From Nageia nagi (lineage: Eukaryota; Pinophyta), in assembly GCA_050084985.1 (NCBI GenBank), contig JBITNC010000001.1, positions 124,310,001 through 124,374,000 of the forward strand: 64,000 nucleotides of DNA, read 5' to 3'. Below, piece by piece: positions 21,602 through 36,550 of this stretch (within the stretch, counting starts at the first letter, position 1; every line of letters begins with the position of its first letter). The notes below the pieces were generated by a model, which saw only the letters and a list, made by a program, of their open reading frames with translations, searched no databases and was not told the origin of the DNA. Made by a program: the position numbers and the translations under genes.

Positions 21602-22250
21602 GATTAATGTATTATATTATTCTTAACTTTTTGTAATGATTATAGATTACTACCAATAGTTTTTGTATTTATTATCTTAAATCATAATTATCAAATTGAA
21701 TTTCATGTATAGTATAGACCTCAATTCAACTAAGCCTCTAATTTCTTATCATTATTTATAATCCAAGTTACATGCATAGCATTGTATTCCATGCCATCCT
21801 ATAAAAATAAAGTAATTAATGATTATTATCAACCATGATGAATTTATATCATTGATACTCATATATTTATATAATTATTTATTCCATGTAGCATTGTGGA
21901 AGCTTTTGTTATTCAATAATACATATAGGTTGGTTCAACATTTTATCTTATAATGGTATATAGTTCATTGTTCCAATATGATATTTGTTAACACTAATTA
22001 ATCCTCTTGGAATTGATTTCCTTCTTGCTTTATGTATACTTTCAATAAGAGTTTTTTTCTAATGATTTATCTTCCTAATAAGATTAGTCCTTCTTTTGAA
22101 CAAGGCATTTAACAAAGCCTCAATCATTGATTTACCTTATTTATTCCATTAATTTATTATCATAGACTTAGATCACATACATTATAATGATTTTTCATTC
22201 TATACCTATTTAAGATGCAATTATTATCTTATTTACACAAAATTGCATGG
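21602..22250. other. No recognised feature
   Basis: AT-rich sequence directly after Gypsy-2. No coding or repeat boundary is recognised. Confidence 0.4.
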
Positions 22251-22251
22251 A

Positions 22252-22655
22252 AGATGCAGGTGCCTAAAAATGAATTTTCATTTATTAAATAATTTATTTT
22301 TATTTCATAAATAAACATTTATTGTAAAAGGGTATTTAAATATACCCAAGATAATGTAATTAATGTAAAAGGACAATCAAACAATGTAAGTGGTATCAAA
22401 TGCCTATGAAGGCATCATAAACTATGTAATATGTGATGATACTAAGACAAAGAGAAGATCCAAAAGTGGCTATAAAAGGATATCAAAAGCCAAGATTCAT
22501 ATGTGAGTAGATCATCATCAATTAGATAAAAAAACTCATGCATATCCTACATATAAACAAAAACAAAATTTTGTAACACTACCTATCCATAGATCTATTA
22601 TTATCTCTTCGTCATGTTTCTTACATTTGCATTTTCACATCTAGTTTTGAATGTT
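22252..22655 (+). repeat. Possible 5' LTR of a Tat/Athila-type element
   Basis: The segment opens with TGCAGGTGCCTAAAAATGAATTTT, and the AAAAATGAATTTT part is like the LTR heads at 35600 and 58341. It holds a TATA-like box TATAAAAGG at 22471-22479. It is followed at about 22668 by AATGGCGTGCTAGATCCAGG, which resembles the conserved stretch after the LTR in Tat/Athila elements. No partner LTR was found, so this is tentative. Confidence 0.3.
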
Positions 22656-25600
22656 TCACGAAATCAATGGCGTGCTAGATCCAGGGAAATCAATGTTGTT
22701 ATTTTGATATTTACATGCATAGTGATTATGTGAAGTAATTGATTATGATGAGCATTAACATATCCAATAATGTACAATATTTATTATTTTGATAGCTAGT
22801 ATATTTCATATATATACTTCATAATTTTAATTATAGAGAAATAATGTTATGTTTATTGCATTGTGTATTATTTTTTATCTATAGAGGACATGATGAATTT
22901 TTGCAACAAAATGGTATAATCAATTTAGTTAATATTTTTTTATTCAAAATATTGATACACTTTTGATAAATTATCACCATGTTCTATTTATTCCTATATT
23001 TACAAATTAAATTTCTCTTTCTAATTTATATAGATTTATAGTATGGAAATAGTGATATGAACAACTAATCCATCATTGATTCTTCTATATACATAGTCCA
23101 AATTTTTATTTGATACTATATTTTATTGCTATCTATAGTTATTCATTTCAACATTTAAGACACTTTTATCAATTAAAAGACTATTTTCTAGATTATTGAG
23201 AAAATTGCAATTTTGTATCATAACATGCCTACATGGTTTCAAATATACCATTTATGCAAATTGAAAGTAATCATTTTCAATTCCAAGTATGCAATTGCAT
23301 GAAAAAAACATAATTCCTTTAGAATATATGAAATACTTGATTTCATTTACTTCACAACATTTATAATCTTTTCCCAATAGTAATAATATAAGCATGTAAC
23401 TTATTGCAACAAAATACTAGCAACATCATATTTTCTTCTTAAACATAACCAAGTAGACAACTAGGTGCCTTTCTACAATACAATATTGTGAGTTAAATAT
23501 CCCATTGTGTAATTTTAGAATTGCCAATATTTCATTCTACATTTACCTTTATTTAGAAACATCACTCAAAAATACATAACTATCAAACTATATCCACTAA
23601 GCATGCAATATGTTGTTACAAGTTTTGGCTAAGTGATTGCAAAATAAACAAAATAGTATATTAAATAATTATGCACAATTATCCATAATTATTATCAAAT
23701 TAACTAATTACAATATCTTATTATTATCAATCATCACTATGCATAACTGAATTTGTAGATCTCAACAATTTTCAACAATAAAGAGTTTATATTTCATTTT
23801 CAATTGTATCAAAAAGTTTCATATATTTCATGTCAAGTTCTTTCTTATTCAAATTCTTGTCATATAAATAAGATTTATGTATGTTATAACATATATAATT
23901 ATTATATATTAGTATTACATATTCATCTATCTTTCATATAACAAAACCCCTTTTAGTCATAACTAACAAGTATATCAAATGAGTGTATTCAACTATATAT
24001 TCTAAAAGTTATTCACATATTTTCCTAATAAAAGTATATGTGATGAGCTCTATTGTTGAAAATCTAATGATGGAATCTCCACTATAGTTATCCATCATCC
24101 TCAAAATGAACCTATCCAATTAAGTTATTACCCTAAAAAATAATTTATTATCACAAGAAGTATATCATAACATGTTTTCCATGGCTCTAACAACCTCAAC
24201 ACATGATACAAAATTGACCCATGTATTATTTGAAAAAACAAAAGATAGGAATATGTTCTTATATAATTAAATGATTACAAGGTATAAGAATAATGGGTTT
24301 CTTAAAGATGTTGAAAATCTTTTACAAGAAATGCATCATATAGAAATGATCTCATGGAATTCATTGAAAACCCTTGTTAGTCTCAATTAGGCTCATGTAT
24401 TTCTTTTGATATACCTTAGTAAAACATAAGATGAAAGTAAAAACAAAAATCAAATTGATCATATGTTGTTAAGTTAGAATATAAAACTAGATAATAATTC
24501 ATACATTGTAAAATAGTTGTTACAACTTCCTAGTTTATCACAAAATAAGGCTAGGAAAATAGTAGGAAAACAAGGCTAGGAGTGAATTGTATGAAATATT
24601 GATTAGTTATTTTAACAATATAGCTACACTATGGGAACTACAAGCTTATTATATCAAAATAGTTATAATTATATGACAAGATAACTTACCCTCATATTTG
24701 GAGTTACTTTATTAGCTTCAACATATCCCAAAATGGTTAAAATGAAATAATTCAATATCTTGCTTATTCCTTTTTTGTTAATTATATTCACATCATGCAT
24801 TTAGTACATGAATTTACATTATGATAGAGTAATGAAATTTAATGGTACATGAGAAAGATCATGCTAGGAAAAGCATGTTGTTCATGATTTGTGAAATATT
24901 TCTAGTGATATTCACATGATGTTTAGAATATAAAAAAATGTTACTACCAATGCACTTATGATGAATTATGCAAATAATGTTTCTCCCATTATTGTTGATG
25001 ATTACATATCAATAAGGAATATTGTAAAATAAGTTTTAAATGCCTTTCTTATGCATAAATATTTCTTTCATAGGGCAACATTTCATTAAGTGTGATGACA
25101 TTATTTTATTTTCTATTATTGCATCTATTCTATTGTTATTTCATTTATTAGGATAACATTATAATGTGGCATATTATTAAATAATTCATTGTCCTTTTTT
25201 CTATAAAATTTTACTACATTAATGTGACTCATTTAGGCATAGATATAGATATTTACAACCCCCTCCCTCTTTTGTATATAAATTATTGTTACTTTAATCT
25301 TATGACTACTTTGGATAAGGTTTGTTATCAAATTAATGTTCTATCCTTCATTCCATATGATTAAATTCAACAATATAGTTTATCAAACATTATATATCAT
25401 TACTTATAGTATATTATTTACTTATATGGATTTAAATGGAGTTATTTTTATGTTTAAAGTAATCCAAATAATTGCATTTCAATGAGGTTCATTGTTAATC
25501 AATTTGTTGTTCTCTTTTTGGCAATTGCTACTATCACTACAATCCATTTTTCCCACATTGGAATAAGATAATTGGATATGCATAATTGATTTATATACAA

Positions 25601-28600
25601 TAAGTTATATTGTTACCCTTTTTGTTTTTTACTCATTTTAAATGACTATAGTATGAAGAGGCATTGGAAAAATGTTTGTTGCCTTTTTTCTACACATACA
25701 CTATTTTTATCTAAATTGCATTGTATAGAAACATACTTGCTTCCTTTTCTTATATGTATATTATGTTTACTTCCCTATATAATTGAATTTTTGAGAGATA
25801 TTGGAAAACAATTATTATTCTATTATATATAACTCATTACATCCCATGTAATTGCATTCCTATGAGATATAATATCAACCAATTCACTATGACCTACCAT
25901 AGATTATTGAGAAAAAAATATTAATACTGTTTTGAAGCATTTATTTTTGAGGGATTGTTTGAATGTGAGTTTTGTTAACATGTGATGCATTATAAAGTTG
26001 GGGTGACATACTTAGAAAGTTAATTTATAAGTATTTTAATATGGGTAACATATGGTTCTTGAAAAATGTCAATCAAAGTCCATCATATGAATAAAATTAT
26101 TTTAATTATTGAGATGGAAATTATGACCTAAAAGGATGTCAATTTCAAATGATGGTTTCTAATTTTATGTATATTTTCTCATTTTAGCTTTGTTTCTTTT
26201 AGTATGTTACTACTATGTGTATGTGTAAGAATATTTGGTTGCTACCAATGATATCTCCATTATAATATAGTTTTGTATTAACACAAATATGAAATATGGT
26301 ATGATGATTCCTAACATGTATACAAATGCAATTGATTGATATTAAGCTCTTGTTTTAGCATTAGTAGTAATATGCTTATGAGATTTATAATTGTTGTTAT
26401 GATAAAAGTGTACCAAGATTGAAGTTGTAAATGTTGAGTATGTGTAAAATGAAATCCAAATCAACATAATTTGGTAATAAAATTGCAAACATGAATATAA
26501 TGGTTGGTGCAATTTTTGTTGTTATTCTATATAATCCCATTATAATAATTCATGTGTTGTAATTGTGGACCCAAAAATATGTAAATATTAAAGAAACATA
26601 TAAATAAATAAATTTACTTATAGGTCTATGAATACAATGAATAATAGCTCTATATCAGATTATAAGAAATATACATGAAATATATAAACTTGATATAGAG
26701 TGGGGCCTATAGCCAATTCATGCACAATCCTCAAAGTGGAACAACAATGACTCTTCAAAGGATTACAATCATACTTATGATGAACTCTAAAAAAATATTT
26801 GCTATAATGGATAAAAGAGTTGTTCCTTGAAATTTGGACCTCCTAATCATGAAGGCACACTCTGTTGACTATATGGAAGAGGTACACCATCAATGACATA
26901 GGATTAATAATTTTGTGTTCTACATAAGAGAGAGATAATAAAGCTTAGAGTGTTAACAAATTCTCAAGATAGGTGGTATCAAGAGACATTGTAAGTTTGA
27001 TGTTTGGTACAACCACCTATTAAAGAGATCTAGTAAGGATGTTAACCTTGACCTATCATATTTATAACCTACAAGGAAATAAAAAGGGATGAAATCTAAC
27101 ACATAGCAATAATAATAATCATTTCAATATTCAAGATAACTTAAAATATAAATCATGGTATATGATATTACATTGATCTTTTCACATGGTATTGCAATAT
27201 AATAGCATTTTATCATGATTTATACATTACTTCCTTTTAATAATTTAATACACTAAATATGATTTATTAAATAAATAATAAATAATTTTTAGCCATATAC
27301 ATTTTGCCCCTTTTTGGATATGTAATGAAAAGCATTGAAATTGCATAATCTAAAAGAAGTTTGGAGAAGAGAAAAATATTTTCAATAGTAATATGTCAAG
27401 TATGGTATGCTGCCTACCCCCTTTTGGTCTTGTTTGCATCTAGCTCATTTTGTGTTGGGTAAGCAAGACAAAAATAAGAATTCCTCTATGAGGTGAGTAG
27501 TTGATGGAAACCCTTCTCACTTGGATAATACCTTAAAAGAAGATAACATATACTTGCATAGATCACATCCATGAAAGAATAAGCAATGTAAATAATAAAT
27601 ATGAAATAAATATAATATGTAGTTTATCACTATGATAGATGTGACTCATAGTGATGTAAGAAATCATACATAGACTACTATGATAGACAACTCATAGTCT
27701 ATAAATGTCCATTCAATGACTCATAATGGTGATGTCATGTAACATTACCATATTTGCTCATGGGAATACCATGACTTTGAAATAATATCAATATATCAAT
27801 AAAGTAGTATATTTAATTTCTATCAATGCACCATATATTCAATTATTCTACGGCCATTCATTGTAGCATTTTAATTTGCATGAATATTCAATGTAACTCC
27901 ACACTGCTAGCATCATGGTATGCCTAAAATTTGATGATCATGTTTTCAACAATATTGATCCTTATCCATAAAGAAACTCATATGCATGAAGAAATCATAT
28001 AAATGGGTGAATATTTGATGAAATTACAACATGCCCCAATATCAAAGGATTTATAGCAATTGCACACCACTGATGATGTGATATTTTCCAATTCAAGAGC
28101 TAAAATTTGAGGTATATTCAATTGAAAACCTTTTATATTATATTATTTCAATTTAGGAAGAAACAAATTAGTCCAATTTATCATAATATTTTCAAGGAAA
28201 CTATGATATAGCAATGTTTGTCCATATTTGCAATGTGATTTTGCAATCTATATAATATTCCAATAACCATTTGTATGAATCATAAACAATATGCAAACTA
28301 TGTAATTATTTAAAACATCACACAATTTTGCAATATTCATCCCACTGGTAGCATAGAAAATGATATAACCTTTTTCAAAATCAAGGGTATCTTCAATTGA
28401 ATTTGAAACAAGCATTTTTAATTGATAATGAAACATAAGCAATATATAAATTTGAAGATGAAAATTTGAAGTGCAATTTACATATAATAAATTTTTGTCA
28501 ATAAAACTTAATCATGTATAACAAATTTATGAGTGCACTTACCATTCAATAACATGTATTTCAATAATAATTGAAATAGCACATTTAGAATTTCTACCGA

Positions 28601-28950
28601 TTTAGAATTTTCCACACTGCTGATGGTGTATATTTAATAGTAAAAAATTTTAAATAATGCCATTATCACAATTTCAATAATAGACAATTGGTATGTACTA
28701 AAAAGAGATGTATGCACCATTATAAACCATTTACCCTTGAATACACACTCAATTCAAAGAGACAGACACTACTATTAGCATTAAAAGTTTTTTAAAAAGA
28801 AATGGCAAGCATTTAAAATAATTTAATGCCTATTAAACATACAAAATAATGACTTCAGGTACCTACAGGGGAAGAGGATGATGCCCTAGGGTTTCAATGT
28901 TATTTAGAAATTATAAAAGAAAAATTTGAATTGAAAAATATCATTTTGAC
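22656..28950. other. Long AT-rich stretch without recognised genes
   Basis: Over 6 kb of AT-rich sequence with stops in all frames. I see no domain words, LTR pair or tandem array. GTGGTATCAAGAGAC near 26970 looks a little like a primer binding site, but nothing around it supports an element. It is most likely very old transposon debris. Confidence 0.4.
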
Positions 28951-28958
28951 TTTTCCTT

Positions 28959-30620
28959 TTGAATTGGTGCTCTGACCTCCTCATTTCTTGGAGAAGCCCT
29001 ACAGACTTGCCAACCTATCTCCCTAGTTGCACATGGTTGGTATTGGCATTTTTGACTTGGTGGACATTATTATCACTTACATTCCACTACATTTATTTTT
29101 TGGTTGTTGCTTCTTTGCATTTTATAATGGTAGATGAGGAATGGAGGGCCTTTGGTTATCCAATCACTGGTCAGAGGGGCCATATAGAAGAGTATCTCTA
29201 TTCCCTTCCATATGACCATGTAGTAAGTAGCTTTTCGTATAGTTTTCTTTGATAAATTCACATTTTTATCTTATTTAAGTTTGGTAATTCAATTTTTTAA
29301 TTTAACAAAGCATATTATCAATTACTTTATCTTTATTCCCTTGCAGGAATGCAAGGTTCTCATCCATGGAGGATCGATGACCATAACCACATTAGAGAAG
29401 ATGAGGGGTTGGCTTAGAACCAACCATATTGATGAAATATTATCAATATGTAGGCTAGTAGATCTAACCATTATCAAGCATGTCCAACAAGACCTATTGC
29501 TACTAATAGCATTGGTAGAGGACCCATACTATTGCTCATTTGACCATTACCTTGCTTGATGTCTACTAGATATGGTGGATTCCCATTAAGGGAAGCCTTA
29601 TACATAAAAGGGATATTTTGTACAATAATGTTTAGGAGAAAGAGGCTCTTTGGTTGACAAAGGAGGTGAATCATGACTGGGAGCATAGGGCTTCTAGACT
29701 AGTAGAGTGGTGTTAGTTTGTCCCAATAGGGTAGCATTTATAGTTATATGTGGTTGCAATCATAACTACTTACTTATGTATAGATAAGAGTAGCTCTACC
29801 TTCCTACTCATATTGGTTTTGATGGTAAGATAGATATATGAGAGAGTGGCATAGTTTACATGGGGACCATTAGTTCTTTCCTAGTTGTACAGAGATCTAT
29901 ACAACTTCATCAACATTAATAAGTTTAATGTGATGATTGCTCATGTCAAACTCCTCTAAATATGGGCATATGAACATATTACTATGACAAGGTGTATGGG
30001 TTATAGCAGGACCAAGAGGATTTAAGAGATATTTCCCTAGTGTGTTGGACCTCCAAGGATGGAGGATATAGGTACCCTCACTCCCTAGAGTTGAGGATAT
30101 GATAGGTTGATGGGTTACAAGTTACAAACTTGCAATGGGTATGCTACCAATACTTTGTATAGGATGCAGATGCACACCAGTTGGCATGGGTGCATCAAGA
30201 GTATTTCATCTGTATGTGAAGGAAGGTGGTAGAGCCTTATCATCCTTAGCATGCACTATAGCACTTTGGGATCCAAAAGGGGATCCCACCAATTCTTATG
30301 TGCTATCAATGATATATGGTCAAGAGGGATATTCTTATGGGGATGCAAGTAAATCCAACATTGAGTCTCACATGGGAGAAGGCAAGGACATTGGATGAGA
30401 TTGCCAATGTCTCCATGGCACCTAGGGTTTCCCTTGATTTTGCAACATGGTAGATAGGATTCTATCTTGGGGATATTAGGATGGATGAGGATAATGATGA
30501 TGAGGTATACAAGGCCAAGAGTAAGGCATCATTGGAGGATGATCCCTACCAAGTGAGCAACCTAATTCAAAACATTTTGGTACAAGAGGGAGAGGCTCCA
30601 AGAGCATCGAGGTAAGCCAT
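28959..30620 (+). pseudogene. Plant mobile domain (PMD, aminotransferase-like) pseudogene with an intron
   Basis: After a first exon ending YDHV at 29222, a canonical intron (29223-29346) leads to exon words ECKVLIHGGSMTITTLEKM. Next come ICRLVDLTI with LLLLIALVED, then LLDVY-IWWIPIKGSLIH, IITTYLCIDKSSSTFLL, TWGPLVLS-LYRDLYNF and IWAYEHI. These follow the order of plant mobile domains, which have a long alpha-helical core with W-G-A-x-LA-x-LYR-x-L and LLQ-x-WAWEHI landmarks. PMD proteins are known as MAIN/MAIL-type nuclear proteins and as passengers of transposons. Frameshifts and stops after about 29556 show decay. The tail (about 30470-30610) is acidic. It may be a host-gene relic or an extra ORF of a retroelement. 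Confidence 0.65.
29223..29346 (+). other. Intron of the PMD pseudogene
   Basis: The donor GTAAGT is at 29223-29228 and the acceptor TTGCAG at 29341-29346, giving 124 bp. Joining the flanks keeps one frame (YDHV then ECKVL). The T-rich stretch before the acceptor fits a plant intron. Confidence 0.6.
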
Positions 30621-33600
30621 TTTGGCTGCAACTATGTCATTAGTGGCACCAAGTAAAAGACTATGCAAATTTTAAGATTTTTAGTTTTTATCTATGTAAT
30701 AATTTACAAGTAATCATGAATTTTACCTTATTGCAAGAAATGCTAATAGATGGATTGCTTTATTATAAGTAGAGGTCATGAGACTCAGGCCTATGGAGGC
30801 CTAGGTGAAAAAATAGTTTGGTTACAAATAGTATATTTACACTTGATGTATTAAGCTACATAATAATATATATTGATTTCCTATATACATTTTATCATTA
30901 AGTGAGCATCTGATCAAAAGATATTATGATATTATTTTTCTAAAATATTACCAATAAATCATATTGATGAATTACTAATACAACATAATGGTAAGTGTAT
31001 TATGTAAACATGCTTGCTAATTCCAAAAATTATGGTCATAAGGAGGATGTAATATATGGTATCATATAATGGTTCCAACACTAGGACTTATGGATAAACT
31101 TGTCATTGACAATGTATTAAGATCTTTGTAGGGAAACCTTTCTAAAATGACTAGCAAGGAAAAGCATCATGAATACACGTAGATGATATGAGATCAAAAC
31201 TTTGACAAAAAGTTAAATCTAGAAGAGCTAAATAGCATTAGAAAATATTTTGCTAATTGATATTTTCAAAAGATTTTCTTGATGATAGCAAAGTGGGTTA
31301 GATTACTTGAATTGATAATAGGTATGGTATGGAAAAACTATTGCTATTTTTCTTAGTAAAATATGAATGGAAATATTTGAAGGTAAGTATTTGTAAGAGT
31401 TAATCTTGAAGGATTACATAAGAAATAATTTTTAAGATATAAAATCTCTATGTGGTATTAGTAAGAATTCCTAAATATTCATCTAGTATAGGTAAGCCAT
31501 GAGAAGCAAAAGATCCTTATTGATAATCCATAAGGAATCAATTATGGGTAATAGATGTATTTTTGACCTAAAAAGTGGAACTGCATCTTAGATATGTTAT
31601 AATCAATATCATGAAAACTTATAAAGTGTTGAAGATATATGATTTGAAATCCTTTCAAGGTATATTCAAAAACTAGGGATTAGAAACTAGGGATCTTAAT
31701 ATATATAAGATAATATTTTGTACAAAATATGGCATGGATTAAGAGATCTAAGAGAAATAATATTTTTCTAAAGAAAATGATGAACAAATATACACCTCAA
31801 GTTATAGATCCCTTGGTTACATTAGTACAAATATTTAATATCCATAATAGAAGGAATTTAGTTAGAGGAGCTTGAGATAGTTGAAAAATGACACTCCAAG
31901 AATTCCTAGACCAATTAAGGAAAGGGAAGTATAAGAAGCTACCCAAGGAATTCTTAACACAAATTAGCACCAAGGAAGTTAGTAATCCTCATTAAAAACT
32001 AAATACAAAGAGGGAATTTCCTCCCATCAATGGAAGGGACACTTCCTACACCACTCATGAAGTTGTTTATTGCCACTAAGAGAAGGGTTTCTTTATGGAT
32101 CTTCCTAAAGAAGGAGAACCTAAAGAATTGGATGATGGGGGAGGAACCTTACCTATATAAATAATTGGAAACTATAAACTATTATAATTGAGATACTTTC
32201 ATTTCAAACAATTTGATGCATTAAGATAACTATAAATCTGAATTCTATGAATGAATTGAGTACTAATGCATGATTAAATGATAATTTAAGCTTTGAGATA
32301 TTAGTGACCCATTATACTAACTAAAATTGTAGGTCCAATTGTTGTTGACTTATTCCTTATGTCAACTTTGTAAATGAAAAGTAAAATATGTATATGGTTT
32401 AGGCCAACATATGATGATCACATGAAGTTGAAAATATGAAAGTAAAATTTGGTAGTGTTCTCAGTGACCTGGTATGCCAATCTAACAAAATGCTAGAAAT
32501 ATTAATTTATTTGGTTCCTTAAGTAAAAAAGGGTATACACTTCATATATAGATGCATGTCTCCAATAAGATTAACCATTTAGGATATTTGCAAAGTAGAA
32601 TAATATGAACACTAACTAAATGGGTCTTAAAAGGGGATTATGAAAATTTTATAAGGACATATAGTTGAATTAGGGTAGATAATTATCTAAGTTCCTAAGA
32701 GGAAACCATAGTGAAGATAAACACTAGTTCTCTTTTGAAAGCATTAGCCTATAATGATGATAACACTAAGTTTGTATGGGCATAATTGTGTTCATTTAAA
32801 CATTGAAGAATAATGTTGAACTTAAGAGTAGTTTGTTGGTAAACACAAACTATGAGGTGGACTATAACAACTCTAGTACATGCTATAAAATTGCTTTCTA
32901 TAATGGAGTCTAGATTTTCTCTTCTATTAACAAGCCCTCATAATACCTAATTATTTGAAATATCCCTTAATATGAAATGTCTTTAAGAAACATTTGTAAT
33001 AAATATGACCCTAAGAGGAAGAAATTGATGCTAATATAATCATGCTTGTTTAGTTGTGTGAGTACATGCCTTATAGGATGCACTATACTTAACTTGAAGA
33101 AATCCTAGTAACTATAAAGGAGATTAAATGGTATTGGACCAAGTTTATTCTAACTAGAAAGAAAATTTCTTTATGGAACAATCTAATGCCTAGTGATTGG
33201 AAAGATACTCGAATTTATAAGGTAGACATGTTATCTAGGGTATGATGCTTAATGGGGTAATGAAATATTTTTTAAGATAAAATTTGGTTTTCTAAAATGA
33301 TATTAAGCCTTGGAAATATATTATTCCAAACTTAAAATCTATTAAAGAATTATTTTGGAACCATAATAGGGTCATAGGGACCTAGAACTACTATTGGTCA
33401 TATTGAATCATAATTCTTTTGTTGATTAGCCTTAATGATAATCTTCAAGCATTGAAGGATCCTTGAGCATTCATTTGGGATATTACATCAAAGAAAAATT
33501 AAGGGATCACATAGAGATCTATGTAATAAAAACAACTTCATGTATGGAACTAAAGGTTACAAATCAAGATAAATAGGGACAAAATATAATACCATTGGAG

Positions 33601-33980
33601 TGGTTAATGATTCATACAAGATAATTTATTGAGTTAGGAATGATTGAAAATAACTTTTTTACCATTAAAGGTAAGCTAATATTAGTTTAATTATTGGTTT
33701 TTTATTATTGTATGTATTCATTCTTGATTGCTTCAAAAAAAGGGCAAATTGATAACTAGTTTTATGCATAATATGATCTCTTTGTTAAAAAAAATTGATT
33801 TCTTGCTAAACATTTTATAGGATAACTATATTGATAAAATATATTAGGGTATATGTATATTTAGAAATGGTAATTATGAGGTATGTTATGCCTTTTTATG
33901 CTAATAAAAAATAATAAAAATATTTTATAAAAAAAGCATGGACCTAAAAGCATAAATAATTGAATTAACAAGATCAATTA
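30621..33980. other. No recognised feature
   Basis: AT-rich sequence with occasional short frames, such as near 32000-32150. I see no motif that allows a call. Confidence 0.4.
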
Positions 33981-33989
33981 CAAAACTTC

Positions 33990-34440
33990 AAGAAAGCCTA
34001 AATCAAGCACTTTAAGCTAAGGTACCCGAGAAGGATAGTGATGGAGGTCATAAAAATTAGGATAATCTTGAGGAAAGTATGAAAATTTTTAGAAAATTTG
34101 TTAAATCATCATTCATGAATAAGAAGAGTGATAAGAGAAATTGGAACTAGGATGGTAATGGATGTAATAACTCTCTTAAAAGGTAAAATTTTGAGATAAA
34201 GAAAATCAAAATCAACTCAAGGAATATAAATCATATTCCCAAGGGAGGTTGTTTCATATGTGGATTAAATCATTATATTGCTAGAAATTGTCCACCATAG
34301 GAAAAATCTACTAAGAAATTTATCCACCAAAATTTTACTAAATAGAAAAATCAAGCACTTGAAGCACAAACCACTCCCATCATAATGGATAATGATAAAA
34401 TTCTTGATATTAAAAGTTCAACAATTTAGAACCTATTATA
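33990..34440 (+). pseudogene. Retroelement gag scrap with a zinc knuckle
   Basis: A lysine-rich frame leads to GGCFICGLNHYIARNCPP at about 34246-34300. This has the C-x2-C-x4-H-x4-C spacing of retroelement nucleocapsid. Upstream words such as ELTRSITKLQESLNQAL suggest a coiled segment. No protease or RT follows that I can read, so the lineage is open. Stops flank and interrupt it. Confidence 0.5.
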
Positions 34441-35599
34441 TATGTTAGAAAAACTCCACTTGTAAGAAATATAGAAGGAAAAATTTCCTTTTTTGTTTGA
34501 ATAAACCATTGTAAAAACACATGATTGTGGTTGGTCTTAGTGGGGGAGGATGCCATGGCCCACCTCATGGGATATCATTTTGAGAACACTTAAGGCTAAT
34601 TATGTAACATGGATTCTTCCTAATGGTTAAGCTTGGTAGTTGTTTGATGATATTTTAATACCTTGATTGAATTAAAATTTACTTGTCATATTTTAATATT
34701 GTAATTATGTTCATAGTATCAATGATTACATAACTAATGCTAATGAACTTTATTTTACATGATATAGGTTACTTAGGGATGATCACCTTTCATGAAAAAA
34801 ATTCACATCATACTTGGATAGATTGTAGAATTATATCCTATTTTTTCTTTCTCACTTCTCTCTTATTTTTTCTTTACATTTTATTATATTGGAATATGAT
34901 CAATATTTTAATATATATACAAATGACCATATGTATACATTTTTACATATTACACCCCATGCACTAATGCATATCAAAATATCATATTATTGTGCACTCA
35001 TTACACTTTGCAAGCATGTTAATCATTATCAATTTGCATTTAAACCAAAGATATTAGAAGACATGGTTTATCTTCTAATTAATACATTAAGAGAAAGAGA
35101 GCATGGTAGGTATTATTAGACCATATATGCATTTCAAATATTAATACATTAAAAATGTTTATTACATATTAAAGGGGGCATGATAAAATTTAGATGACAC
35201 CATGTTAAGTGCACCATACAATATTTAGCACCTATTATTTAAAGTATCATGTAAATGGACACTATACTACATATTGAATATTAAAATCATGTTAAAAAAA
35301 CAATACCAAGAAATAATCTCCAATTGCAAGGTTATTTTAGGAAACAACATTGAAATGTTGGGAATGATTTTTTTAGAAACATACCATTGGCGAAGCTAGT
35401 GAACATGGCTTCTCCATAATCGCCCCCTATTTGGAATCCATACAAATTGAATAAAAAAATAATTGAAGGATGTATTGAGGATATTTTATGAATGTTTTAT
35501 TAGCAAAATATGAATTAGGGCCACCACTTTTATATATCAATTATGCTCATTAAACCCAAATCTAATCTAAATCTAAGAAGAGATTTTGTATATGCATCT
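34441..35599. other. No recognised feature
   Basis: AT-rich sequence up to the LTR of the large host element. Short open frames near 34737-35119 have no recognisable motif. Confidence 0.4.
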
Positions 35600-36313
35600 T
35601 ATTAACACTTAAAAATGAATTTTAGTTTAATTAAAATACCCTTTTAGTTATTCAAAATTATTTATTTAATTTATTAATTAAATGCACATATCAATGTGTA
35701 GCCTCATGCACCTTTATGTTTTATGATAACAAGTCAACTCAGCATCACAACAAACCTAAGGAGGAGCCTTAACATTATACCTATCACCTATAAAGATGGA
35801 GAGGTTATGCATGATCAAATATATGGCATGAAATGATATAATATTGAATCTTATATAGGTGGCAATACACTTGTGTCATTCTTAATTGGTGTTTCTTAAT
35901 GCCACCTATTATTTTTGGATTTTGTTATACTCTTAGTTCTACATTCCTGCAATCTATCATCCATTCATGAGCAATATTACAAGCATTAAAGGTGACATGA
36001 TGACATGATAGAATGGGTGAGGTATTTTGGAAAGTTTATTGAGTAACACCTCTAGGTTCCTAGTGTCGATGCTAGGTTAAGCTAGGATCCATGGCTCTAT
36101 TATTTGGAGAAGCTTTTTATTCATCCTTTTTCAATTAGATATCGCCTTTATTCTTTATCATAGGTAAAGAACAAGTTTATATATTTTTGTAAAGGTCAAG
36201 GTCAATTAGGTCATTACCATATTTCATGTCATTATTTACTATTATTTCATAGTTAATTGGTTAAATTAAATTTGTTGTAAATAACTCTAATTATTATTAT
36301 TTTAGTTATAACA
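35600..36313 (+). repeat. 5' LTR of the large host element
   Basis: About 714 bp. It matches 58341-60049 without its insertion: shared segments include AAAAATGAATTTTA, CTAAGGAGGAGCCTTA, TTGTGTCATTCTTAAT and the end ATTATTATTATTTTAGTT-x-TAACA. The left boundary lies within about 10 bp of 35600. After TAACA at 36313 comes TGGTGAACTTG, which may be the primer binding site, for a tRNA I cannot name. Confidence 0.75.
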
Positions 36314-36545
36314 ATTGGTGAACTTGATTTATTTTCTATACATCACTATATCCTTCACTAGTTGTGCAAAAAACCTGGGATTTCAATAGGAATAATATTT
36401 CATTTTAAGTATTTCATAAATAGATACACTTATTGCTTCAGATCAATAAAAGCCTAAGTGTCTTGTTGTACAACCTAAAAATACTAAGGCATGCAAAAAT
36501 TATGCCATCGTACGAAGAAGAAAAAGTGAACAAGGATGAAGGAAA

Positions 36546-36550
36546 TACCT
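36546..36550. repeat. Left target-site duplication of the snap-back copia (TACCT)
   Basis: TACCT lies directly before TGTTATCTGTGAGG and is repeated at 42004-42008 after the LTR end AACA. It proves that both outer ends of the rearranged element are integrase-made ends. Confidence 0.9.

Noticed and set aside
26965-26985. Primer-binding-site-like GTGGTATCAAGAGAC
   Set aside because: No LTR end, partner LTR or coding region supports it.
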